From assembly GCA_037447655.1 (NCBI GenBank), contig JBBHKE010001724.1, forward strand, positions 95,435-159,434: a stretch of 64,000 nucleotides of DNA, given 5' to 3'. Made by a program: the position numbers and the translations under genes. The stretch is from Zygnema cylindricum. Taxonomy: Eukaryota; Streptophyta; Zygnematophyceae; Zygnematales; Zygnemataceae. The notes under the pieces are model-generated. The model saw nothing but the letters and a program-made list of their open reading frames with translations. It made no database searches and was not told the origin of the DNA. Shown in pieces: positions 25,301-35,239 of this stretch (position 1 is the first letter of the stretch; the number at the start of each line of letters is the position of its first letter).

Positions 25301-28039
25301 CTGAGTCTATGAGTCACAATGACAAAGACTTGCAGGAGCAAATTCAACAACTTTCTCATTACACCTAGACAAAAAAAGTTTGCCAACAAGGCAGACAAGC
25401 TTTCAAAGCTCACACGTTGCCACACTTTCTTTATGGCGATCAAGACATGTGCTTGATTCAATAGAGTAACCATGATACAACAAGAACAAAAAGCAGAAGC
25501 ATAGATGTTAGAGATAATTATGGGGCCAGCACGTTTCTTCAGCAGTGGGTTTGAATGTGCACATAAAACAGTCAAAACCCAGGTCTTCATCTCAGTTTGA
25601 TGGCTGAAATTATTGTGGCAACAAACATTTGACTATTAAATGCCAACAGTTATAACAGACTTTAAGCAGCAGAGAACCAACTTACTCTGAGTCGCGGTAC
25701 AGAAAGTGCATGCCACAGGGGTAGCCCTACAAGCTGCAGTACCTGCGGTCGTACCATCTCATCTTCCAAACTCTGTTCACCAGCGGTAACGTCCAATGAG
25801 TCTGCTGTTTTGAACCCTTAAACAATCAATCTTTTTTTTGTTCACCTCAAAATCAAGCCCAGGCAGAGCCCTTGCTGTACAACCAGAAAGTAACAAGTTA
25901 AAGACGATCTACACTCTCATGCAAGTACACATGAAAAAAAAGATGTTTCAATCAGAGAAAGAGGCTCGCACCTGGAAACAGTTAATCATAAAAAGTAGAT
26001 AGTTAATCTTTTCATAAATTGACATTTCTGTAGTTTCCTGCACTTCACACCGACATTTGGGCATCAGTACAAATTCTGAACAATCCAACGACATTGACCA
26101 TCATGGTCAACAATCCATAATCACAAAAATGTGTAACCGGTTTTAATCACCCAATGCTCCCATCAACTACTTAGGAAAATTTTGTCTCTAATCAGAAAAG
26201 TAATGGCTCTGCAGTCACACCTTAAGAGTCAGAACACGCTGGAAAAAGGATGGGAAAACATCTTTCCGAAGATGAAGACCAATAAATGCTGGAATATTCT
26301 CTCGAAACTGCACACAACATAAAAAAGAAACAGATTAAGCGCAATATTGCCCCTTTTCTCACTAATCACAGATCTACGCTACTTGCTGATTTCAAAAATA
26401 CTACAAACGAGGTAAGAGCCAATTGTCATGAAAGGATTGTAGATGCATAGCACATACATGTAATTTGTCAAGTCAAATTGAGAAATAAGGAGGTAAAATA
26501 GGCCATTATAGAGAGGCTACAGTACTTGGAACTTAGCATAATAGCATCCGACTATGCTGAATATCTCCAACTCCACTGAGACCCCCAGATGGGCACAGTT
26601 ACAAATAACCTCAAAGTTTATGTAAAAACAGTGTGGGAATCATACAAAATCAAGATAGAGCAACGAAAGCTAGCAGCAGATTACTGTCTTGTTCATAAAT
26701 AGCTGGCTCATTTACGAATCAAATGCGCGAACCAGCCTGGACAGTGCAAGGAACTACCCATAATACTGTTGGCACCGAATTTCGCCTATGAGAAATTACT
26801 ATACAATGTTGCACTGGTTCGCACATTTGATTCATACCAATACCCCAGGTATTGCCCCATATTTTTTAAAAACATAATGTAATCCTCAAAATTGCGAGAC
26901 TATCTCTTTGAAGCTAAGAAGGAAACGCCGTGCTGCAACTAGAGATCAATAGTTGAATCTCAACACAAAATCAAAAACACGCTCCACACAATCGGTGTGC
27001 ATTCATGATGCAGTACCATAGACAGCAAAAATGACGGTACAAGCACGACAGGAGTGCTTCAGCTTAAACCTCCACTGATTTTTTCAGTATCAGCTTTCCA
27101 GACATTACCTGTCATGGAAAAATACGAATGCAGAAATATTCAGCGATTGACGAATTTATATAAGCATACACAATATGCCTTGTCTAAGTACTGAATGCAC
27201 GCTGACCGCCATTAAGACGGGAGCAGTAAATATTTAAGATTGGCATAAAATATCGGTAAATCAGAAGATAACCTCAAACTTGCGTACCCTAACGAAAACG
27301 AACAAGCTGCTTCAAGCAAGAACGAAGGCTGAGATTCCGGGTTTTAAACTTAAGAGTACAAAGAAAAAAATGAAAAATACTATCTTGCGCCAACAGTATT
27401 TCAGCTTGCCAGTGCCGCAACGAGCCGCACAATATAGCGCATGCAGCAGCCTGGAGCAGAAAACTTTAAAGGAAGATTGACAAAAAAAATTAAAGTAGAA
27501 CATAAAAAATCAACAAATACAGTGGGAAAGCAAAAAAAAAATGGCTGAACAAAGCAGCTGCATGGCCATATCTTTCCTTAATGACAAAGCCAATGGTGGC
27601 AAAACTAAAACTAGGAATTTTCATACTTCGTATAAAAGCCAATTCAATGCCGTACCTTTTCATTCAGCATCAGTATAATCGACATCACATGCTCATACGT
27701 CGCTTTTTCTGCATCGAAGTTGGGCCATAGATATTTCTCCAAATACTGACTGATTTCCAACACCATAGCACGTTGCAAGGGAACTGACTTGTTGCCACGT
27801 GCAACTTTAAGCTCTGTCTTGTAAATTTCAATCACCAAATCAGCATTGAATTCCACACTCTTTTCTAAAGCAGCTGAGGACCAGTTGGCAGCAGCAATTT
27901 TAGTCAGCTTGTCGCGTTCGATTTCATAAACTGTGAGAGTTTTTCCAGCCGGCACTCCGAGTTTCAACTCCACCTCCTTCACAGACGCAGCCACCACCGG
28001 AACACTTTCGCTCGCCTTCGGACGCTTGGCAGCAGCCAT
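13377..28039 (-). CDS. AQR: Aquarius: intron-binding spliceosomal RNA helicase, 17 exons
   Basis: Family role: AQR is an SF1 helicase that binds the intron upstream of the branch site and joins the intron-binding complex of the spliceosome (MAC7/EMB2765 in Arabidopsis). Exons in transcription order: 28039-27656, 26307-26221, 26037-25972, 25772-25686, 24417-24262, 24128-23995, 23871-23637, 21693-21583, 21238-20174, 18434-18162, 17682-17497, 16954-16364, 16053-15718, 15409-15176, 14845-14809, 14353-14031, 13556-13377. All introns are GT-AG and all phases join. The total is 1,494 aa, the usual family length. The N-terminal half matches the helical ARM-like region and stalk ([20 protein letters not shown] across a junction). 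Helicase motifs: GPPGTGKTD (K near 889), [52 protein letters not shown] chose the ATG at 28,039 for its context GCCGCCATGG; an in-frame ATG lies at 28,084. No disabling lesion was seen. Confidence 0.93.
18835..19235. repeat. Probable transposon-derived insert in AQR intron 9
   Basis: This block in the 1.7-kb intron between exons 9 and 10 differs from its surroundings. It has CACGTG and GCGTGCGCCGCC at the left, many CGAAA/TTTCGCG words and GTACG words, and a small palindrome (GATTC-TTTCAAT-GAATC). Its texture resembles the GTACG-rich LTRs and inverted-repeat elements elsewhere in the window. No ends or coding capacity could be defined. Confidence 0.35.
21694..23636 (-). other. Large AQR intron 7, no nested gene seen
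   Basis: At 1.94 kb this is the largest AQR intron. It separates the exon ending in KQVPK from the exon starting [13 protein letters not shown]-richer patch lies at about 21,950-22,140. I see no coding sequence, tRNA or clear transposon in it. Confidence 0.6.
26716..26832. repeat. Short inverted repeat in AQR intron 1
   Basis: The arm GAATCAAATGCGCGAACCAG near 26,718 is matched in reverse complement by CTGGTTCGCACATTTGATTC near 26,811, with one mismatch and about 75 bases between arms. It would form a hairpin in the pre-mRNA. It could be a miniature transposon remnant. Confidence 0.6.
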
Positions 28040-28258
28040 GGCGGCGACCGGCGAGGACCACGAGCCACTTGTAACAATGTCCAATCCTGTCGAACCACAG
28101 CACGCGACTCCAACACGAAGACGGACCTCCGGAACTTGGACTGTGGAAAGGCGATGGAGTAGTGGGATACAATCAAAGTTCCTAATATTTTGAAACAGAA
28201 TGGAAACCTGCTGTGGGGACTACAGTACTGTAGTCTCCCGATATTCTTGCTTGGCCGG
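28040..28258 (-). promoter_or_regulatory. AQR 5' UTR/promoter region with an 18-bp palindrome
   Basis: Only about 220 bp separate the AQR start codon from the inverted-repeat element beginning at 28,259, so the core promoter must be compact or lie partly inside that element. The perfect palindrome GACTACAGTACTGTAGTC is at 28,218-28,235. No clear TATA box was recognised. Confidence 0.4.
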
Positions 28259-29654
28259 TACACCGCGAATCGTTATTAGTATCAATAACTCTAATTTGGG
28301 TTCTTGAAATTTTGATTTTTTTTTTCAAATAGGATACATGATTTTAATTTTTCTTGACGTTAATTAAGGTGCAGTACAAAATAGCGTAAAGCCCGAAAGT
28401 ACAATAAAATCTAGACAGTGTAGTGTACGGTCGATGTCAGGCCGTACATAGATATACCTTTTCAAGTGAAAATTTACAAAAAAATGAATTAAATCAGACG
28501 CGCACGCATAGGAACATGCGCTCAAAAAAACGGGATTAGTCCGACACGTAAACTAGCATGGCATGTACGGATATTGTAAATTCGTGACGTCGTACAATTT
28601 CTTACAATTTGTACGAATACATATAATAATGTATATAATCGTACGGCAAATATTCCCTGTTTGCTGTTCCCAAATAAGTAGTGCTGTGTATCGGTAAGGA
28701 TTTGCCGATAACCGATATGGGCCTTTTTTCGGGTATCTGATAATCGATATATTGGTACAATATATCGACATCGGTCTTATCGCCGATAAGTAGCCGATAA
28801 TATCGGGTACTTATCGGCGATAATGCCGATAACGATAACTATCGGCGATAACTGTACGGGCCGTACAGATAATTGTACGGCATGTACACTCAACTGTACG
28901 TCTTATTCCCCGGACGTGTACAAACACAGAAAGTACAGTAGCCGCCATGAGATCTGTACGGTTTTGATACGGATCCAGTAAAAACGATGTACCTTTCACA
29001 TCCGACGCCATGGCTTTGTCCTTTTATTCCTGAGATCCACTGGGACATGCCACGTGTCAATCTGTCGACACGTTAATTAAAAAAAAAGTTAACCGAAACT
29101 CGATTTCTCGCGACTAACCGTACCCGCCCGTAACCGAAAAAAGTACAAAATTACAACGCTCATTGTTATTAGCGTTAAGCATTTATTACACAGCGAATCG
29201 TAATTATCGTAAAAAATTATTAATGTTATCCATTTTAATTTATTTATTTTCGTTTTTAGTTTATCAAAAAATCTAATTTGGGATTCTGTCCGTAATAATT
29301 ATCCGCTTTAAATATCTTTTAAAGACACATACGGAATCTGACAAAAGTACAATTTTACGTCATTATGACGTTTGCACTACGCGGTTTGTGAAAACGGAGT
29401 TACATCATAACGGCATGTATTAAATCATTTTTGTACTTTTTTCGTTAATATAGTACAATTTTGCACACTCAGACACCGACAGTCAACAATACTATTTAAA
29501 ACGGCACTCTATTAGAGTTGTTAACGCTGATTCAAAAAGTACCTTAAATAATGTAAAGTAAAATTTAGAGTTATTTACTCTTTATAAGGTTTTTGGGTCA
29601 AAATTCGTGGTGACGGAAGTAACGTTAATAACTCTAATTACGATTCGCGGTGTA
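28259..29654. mobile_element. Candidate 1.4-kb terminal-inverted-repeat element with TA flanks
   Basis: The left end after TA at 28,259-28,260 is CACCGCGAATCGTTATTAG. The right end, read in reverse complement and followed by TA at 29,653-29,654, is CACCGCGAATCGTAATTAG, so 18 of 19 bases match. The TA dinucleotides could be Tc1/mariner-type target duplications. AATAACTCTAATT also occurs just inside both ends. There is no transposase, so the element would be non-autonomous. The interior holds GATA/CGATA clusters and GTACG words. It sits directly upstream of AQR. Confidence 0.55.
28690..28860. repeat. GCCGATA/TATCGGC-rich cluster
   Basis: Within about 170 bp, the words CCGATA, CGATAA, TATCGG and ATCGGCGATAA occur more than ten times on both strands. 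They give several overlapping palindromes such as ATCGATAT and TATCGGCGATA. Such clusters resemble subterminal repeat arrays of transposons. Function is unknown. Confidence 0.7.
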
Positions 29655-30372
29655 GTGTTAATAGAAAACTATGATTAATAATACTATTTGATGCAAGGAG
29701 ACGTGGCAGGTATATAGTCTACGTATTTAAATAATGTTGTAGTAGTAGCAGATATATTGACTTTTTGCAAACTCCCTTTACGAATATTTTTTTTCCTCAA
29801 CAGTCATCTCTCTCAAGAGATTTGTTCCTAATTTTGTGTGTAACTCTTAGATTAATATTTAAAATCTTATATTAATGTTTATTCTCTCGCAAATTTAAAT
29901 TTTTCGCTACAGTTTTCGGACGGATTATCTTTTGACTACGATACTATGTTAAGAATTTTGCAAAAAAGGTAAAGTTTTAATTATGTATGTAAAAAAAAAA
30001 AATCTTATTTTTCCACATAGAAAATGAATTAGCAAAAAACACATTGTGATGAGCAAAAAAAACAAAAAACATTTTGTAGTATCAAATATATAAATAATCA
30101 AATCACAACCTCTTCCAAATTTCGACTCTATTATACAAATTCTCAACCTCAAACTTAAAAATTACACAAAATCAATAAATCTAAATGTGGTGTAAACACC
30201 TTGCTTTGGTAATTTGGTAAAAATAAGTATTCCGATTTAAAAAAAAAAAAAAAAAAAACACTAGAAATATTGTGAAATACAACGAAAAAAAATAAAGAAA
30301 AAAAAAATATATAACTAATACTAAAAAATAACAATAATTAGAAAACAAAACAAAAGAAAAAACTAGGCATTT
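29655..30372. other. AT-rich flank of the hAT transposase
   Basis: Very AT-rich sequence with long A and T runs, including about 20 A near 30,240. No gene is seen. It is probably the 3' untranslated part of the hAT element. Confidence 0.5.
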
Positions 30373-32504
30373 AAAAGATCTCGGTTGGATCTAACACAAA
30401 AAAATCACTAACAATTGAAGTCGCTAGTGAGTTCCTCTTATTTGTTATCGTGTTCTCGGCATCCGAAAAATTGCATTCGGACATAGAGCTAAAAGCTAAA
30501 ATATCTAGAATAGATATAGCAACACAAGGTATAATAGAAAATCCTCCATCTTTCCCATGTACATTTGATTTTTTTTTCCACCATTCTAGTATGTTAAAGT
30601 TTAATCTTTCGTCGTTGCTTAACTTTAAATCAAAATAACGTTTCAATTCGTCACTAACGAGCGTTTTTTTGTCGGTGGTAATAAAAACCTCATTTTCGTA
30701 ATCGCTCTCACCAAAAAAATTGTGGAAGCCGTCCATACTCTGCGATGTTTTTCGTTTCTTTGTGATACGTTGAGGACTACCAAAATCAACGTCATCACCG
30801 AGGTCATTTGCGAGTTCTCGAAGTTTGACCCTTATGCTTGAATTTCAGTTTTCGATACCCTAATTATTTCAAGCTTTTGTTTTTGTCGAGGATCTAGGAG
30901 AGCCGCGACAACATGATACTCATGAAAGCCCCATTTTGGTAGTGCAAATTTCATAAAAAGTTTTTTCAAGTTTTGAAAGTTTGGGGAATCGGCCGGGCAT
31001 TCTTTTTCACCGTCATTGTAAGATGTTTTTCTTTTTTTTCAATGGTTATGGAGAGACGATAGTTCAAGCAAAACCAAATGAAAAGTTGGTTTTTTTATCT
31101 TTTCCAATTTTAGGGTCGCTTCTTGAAACCTTTCCAAAAATCGTATAAGTGAGTCTTATCAATACAAGCAAAAAGTATCGATTTTATTATTTGCTTGAGC
31201 AATTGGTCATATCTCATTGAATGCATCGTAAAAACTTTTAAACATTCGGAGCAAAGAATTCCACCGCGTTGCGTTTTTTTGTTTTACAATGTTTTTCAAA
31301 AGATTTTGTAAATTACTCTGTTTGAAAAACATAACCAACAATTTACACGCGTCAATTAGATCAAACAAGTCAGGAACTTCCACATTGTATTTGCATTTTT
31401 TGAAAGTTTCACTCTTATTCAAAATCGTTTTCACAATTTTAGCAATTCTATGGTTCGCGCAAGGTATCCAAGTAATCATACTTGGTAGACCTTCAATCGC
31501 ACACATGTTAGAGCCACAGTTGGTCACAACAACGCAACGATTTTCCAAAACATCAAAATTTGACATTTCAAAATTGGTTAAACAGTTTTTGAAAGCCGTT
31601 AAAACATTTTTCGCGGTATGTTTCTCCTCCTGAAAATGATCGACTTGAAGAGTGCGTTCATGAAGTTTAAATTCTTTGTCAATAAAATGAGCAGTTACTG
31701 ACATGAATGAGGTTCTTTTTATTCTTTCGGTCCAGAGATCGGTCGTAAATGCGACAAAAATATTATTATCAATATTTTCTTTAAGTTTTTGGATGATCAA
31801 ATTACGAATATCTTTGGCAGAAGATATAGTGTAGTTTTTTACGCTATTGACGGACGGGGAGTAGTTGCTCAATGTCAACACTTTTGTTGGACGAAACACC
31901 AACATCAAATAATGCTTCACAAAATGTTTGAAACCCTAAGAAAAAAAAATAAAAAAATATCATACAATTAATAACCATGATCAATAAATAGGTTAAGACT
32001 AAAACAACATCATGACAAACCAAACAACAATTAAAAAAAAAAAAAAACGTACAAATATAAATTATAGATAAAAAAACAGTGATGAAGCTCAAAAATATAA
32101 ACTTATTAATAAAAAAAGTTATAATGGCCTATACATTAAAGCCATCCTAAATGGAATTCAAAATAAATCATACCTGAACCGTCGACCATCGAAAATGGTT
32201 GAACGTCCTCAAAACACATCAACGCTACCATTTTCGCAAACTTTTTTCGGTCACTCGTTTTCGCCTCTTTTTTTAAAAGAAACTTACGAAAAAGTCTTCT
32301 AGAACTATCCATGTCGGCCAAAGCTAAACATGTGTGAGTGTTAATTGTTGAAGTGTCGTTTGTTGACTTGTATTGATAAACAATGATATATGTATTACAA
32401 GCCACAAAACCTCCCCTCTTTACTGTGTATTTGTTTGGTGTTTTAGTTTTATAGACATGTTCATTTTTTTTCAAACAACTTGAAGTGACCCTACTTTCTT
32501 TCAC
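30373..32504 (-). pseudogene. hAT transposase remnant
   Basis: Reading from the right: a degenerate BED zinc finger (VACNTYIIVYQYKS, then STINTHT), then MDSSRRLFRKFLLKK and FEDVQPFSMVDGSG. A likely GT-AG intron follows (32,172 to 31,936), then FQTFCEALFDVG. After a frameshift comes the catalytic region: VAFTTDLWTERIKRTSFMSV, CVVVTNCGSNM, IPCANHRIAKIV, QKNATRWNSLLRM. After more lesions, the C-terminal hAT dimerisation region at 30,736-30,373 has LNFNILEWWKKKS, AISILDILAFSSMSE and SDAENTITNKRNSL, ending DPTEIF and a stop. The frame is broken several times, so it is inactive. The family assignment is secure from these blocks. Confidence 0.85.
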
Positions 32505-33323
32505 TAGGTAATACTAAGCAATTTCACCATTTTTTAATTTTTGAAGTTCGTTTTGGATTCTAAGTTTTAAGAGAAGCGAGAATGTTTTTCTCCATTTTGG
32601 TGTATGACTAGGTTTAGTTTGAATTGTGGTCAAGTTTCTCTAACTTAAATAGCAATTCAATTTATCAATTTATTGTTTGAATCATGTGAATAAGCTAATA
32701 ATTAGGATTTGTCGTGGGAAATTGATGTAATAATTTGATTTCTTTTGATTTATGAACTAGTTATTACTACATGTCGCATGACATTGAGATAATAACCTGA
32801 TTTATTTGTGAAACACGGTATATAACGCATAATTAGCACTTTGCAATAATGTACGATGTATGAGCAAGCCACTAATTATGATCTTTCACGTGATATTGAC
32901 ATAATAATTTGACATATTTTTGGAAACACCACATAAAATATATAATTATCACTTTAAAGTAGATTACGATTTGCGGCCCTTATCTTCTACTAAGATCGAC
33001 GAAATGAATAGTGTTACTACCGTGTCAGATTTGAAACGCTAATCATGATGTCACGTACTTCCACGATACCAAGAGTACAAAGTACAATAATGTTGGATAG
33101 TATGAATTGTACAAAATTTTCATTTTTTTTTGTTTTTTGCTTAACCGTAACTTTTTTTTTTTTTTGTGAATCAACCGCCTGAATCCGTCCGACCCCCCAA
33201 AATTGGCAAACGAATCCGTTCCGCAACCGGCGCGGGGGGTTAGTTAACGGTCGGTCTCGGTTTCGGTTTACTATTTACGACCTCTGTTGTGAATAGCGGT
33301 ACGTCGGAAGGTGGGCCACGGCC

Positions 33324-33795
33324 AAGCTAGAGGTCGCAAAAGTTAAAACCTTAGATACCCGAAACGAACAAATTTTATTTTTTTTTAAATCTGAAGACCC
33401 GCTACCCGACCAGGTTAGTCACGCTCCTAAATCATTACCTGTTACTCGATACGCGTTTATAGAACTAAATGTTAACCGAATCTCAATTTCTCGCGACTAC
33501 CCGTACCCGACCGTAGCTGAATAAGTACAAAGTTTGTCGTACATCTCCATTATACCTTCATGATACCAATAATACAAAGTACAATAATGTTGGATAATAT
33601 GGACAATACACATTCAATCTTTTTAGTTGTTTGCTTACTCGATCGTACCCAAGTTTTTTGTATTATTTTTTCAATCATTCGCCCGAATCTGGCCGGCCCC
33701 CAAAATTTGGCACCCGAATCCGTTCTGGATCCGACGCGGACAGTCGGGTAACGATCGGGTACAGATTCAGGTACCCTATTGCGACCCCCAAGAAA
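33324..33795. mobile_element. 470-bp miniature element homologous to the hAT ends
   Basis: The left end AGAGGTCGCAAAAG and the right end, in reverse complement GGGGTCGCAATAGGG, form short inverted repeats. The interior carries repeated TACCCGA/TCGGGTA words. Its left half matches about 65 bp at 29,088 and its right half matches 33,035-33,285, so it looks like an internally deleted derivative of the neighbouring hAT element. The flanks CAAGCTAG and CAAGAAAC could be a decayed 8-bp target duplication. Confidence 0.5.
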
Positions 33796-35239
33796 CAATT
33801 GACACATTTTATGGTTGCTCCCACAAATGTTTGTACAACAAACAGTTAGGACCCGAAATCAAAGCAATTCCGTCCTAAAATACATTTAATGTGCAGCTTT
33901 AGACAGTGCACACCATAGTTTCACATATCAAAGTTCAACTTTTCCAAATAGTTTTTTTTGAGTATTTTATTGTAATAACTCATGTTTTCATTATTAAGAT
34001 TTTATGATTCAGTAGAAGTACCAAAATGTACAAAATGTATTTTTTCACCCCAAGATTAAAGTACGTGCATAAATATACAATATTTTCATTTCATATTTAT
34101 CCACCCAAATAATACAGTTCAGTATTGCAGCAATGTACTGTACATTATGGTCTTATAAAAAAAAAGTGAAATGTTTTTGAATTTTTGTAACTTATTTGTC
34201 ATCAATTTGACCAATCCGATGACGCTATGCATTTTTTCGGCCTTGAACTTTTGCCTCCCCACAAATATAGGGTTATTATTCAACGGCTACTTTACAAAAG
34301 GCATGCACTGTTTATACGTTAAGGGTGTCATGTCATGTCTCTCTTTCTCTCTCTTTCTATTAGTGTGTCTGTTCGTCCGCAAGTGTGGATGGATTCTTTA
34401 ATAATATGATACACTTTCATCTTGTAAAAGAAAGGATTGGTCCACCCTTTGTAATATAATATTTTTTGCCATTGGCACCACCATGGGAGTACTAATGGCT
34501 TAATTTGAGTATTCGTCAAGCACTGGCGCAACCTCTTCCATTAGGCAATCAAAATTAGTTTGTACGTTGTGCCAGCATTAAATTGTAGCATGCCACTAGG
34601 CAATAAAAATTAGTTTGTACGTTGTGCCAGCATTAAATTGTAGCATGCCACTAGGCAATAAAAATTAGTTTGTACGTTGTGCGAGCATTAAATTGTAACA
34701 TGCTAGTTCATCCCAGGTGGCAGGCAGAAGGGGGCCATGCCTTTAGATGGTTTAGTGGGAACTCATTCTGGCAAACCTCCGACAACCGCCACTATACCTT
34801 CTCACTCTAACAAAGAAAAAAAGACAAGTTAGTTTAGTATGCTCATTTGCCCCTCAAGAAACTCATCTAGGCTTGAGGAAAGTAAACTTATCATCGTAGA
34901 AAGGGTTTTGTTGGGAAGTTTTTGTGCAAGTTTTGTCAAGCCATAAATGTTTAATCTTCTAGACCATGTGTTGTACACATTAGCTCGTGTTTGTTGTTCA
35001 TCATAATCTTTATCGAAGAACGAATAAAATTATGTAAAAATTTGTTGGTTCTAATTAATCATATTGTATGGATCATACTCAAAGGGTTTGCTACGCTTTC
35101 TATAAATACACAAAAACAAATGTTAACCTGCAAGCTCTTGTGCGTAACAAAGTTGTGATTCTACTTGTACAGTTTTAACATTGTCCTCTACCCATTGGTT
35201 CCAATGTTGAGGGCACTAATTGGTCACATTTTTTTTTGA
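33796..35239. other. AT-rich intergenic sequence
   Basis: No gene was recognised. It includes a CT-rich patch (TCTCTCTTTCTCTCTCTTTC near 34,338) and the 55-bp tandem repeat listed separately. Confidence 0.5.
34544..34705. repeat. 55-bp tandem repeat, three units
   Basis: The unit begins GGCAAT(C/A)AAAATTAGTTTG and includes GTACGTTGTGCCAGCATTAAA. Starts are at 34,544, 34,599 and 34,654. The first two copies differ at about one position and the third at a few, so the expansion is recent. Confidence 0.92.

Larger units (their letters stand above)
29088..33285 (-). mobile_element. Decayed hAT DNA transposon, ends tentative
   Basis: The interval contains the hAT transposase remnant. The right end at 33,285 reads in reverse complement CAGAGGTCGTAAATAG, a plausible hAT terminus. 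The 250 bp inside it are homologous to the right half of the miniature element at 33,324-33,795. The left boundary is inferred only from a roughly 65-bp segment (GATTTCTCGCGACTAACCG at about 29,101) that matches the left half of that miniature element (near 33,482). The left terminal repeat itself was not found. Confidence 0.45.
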
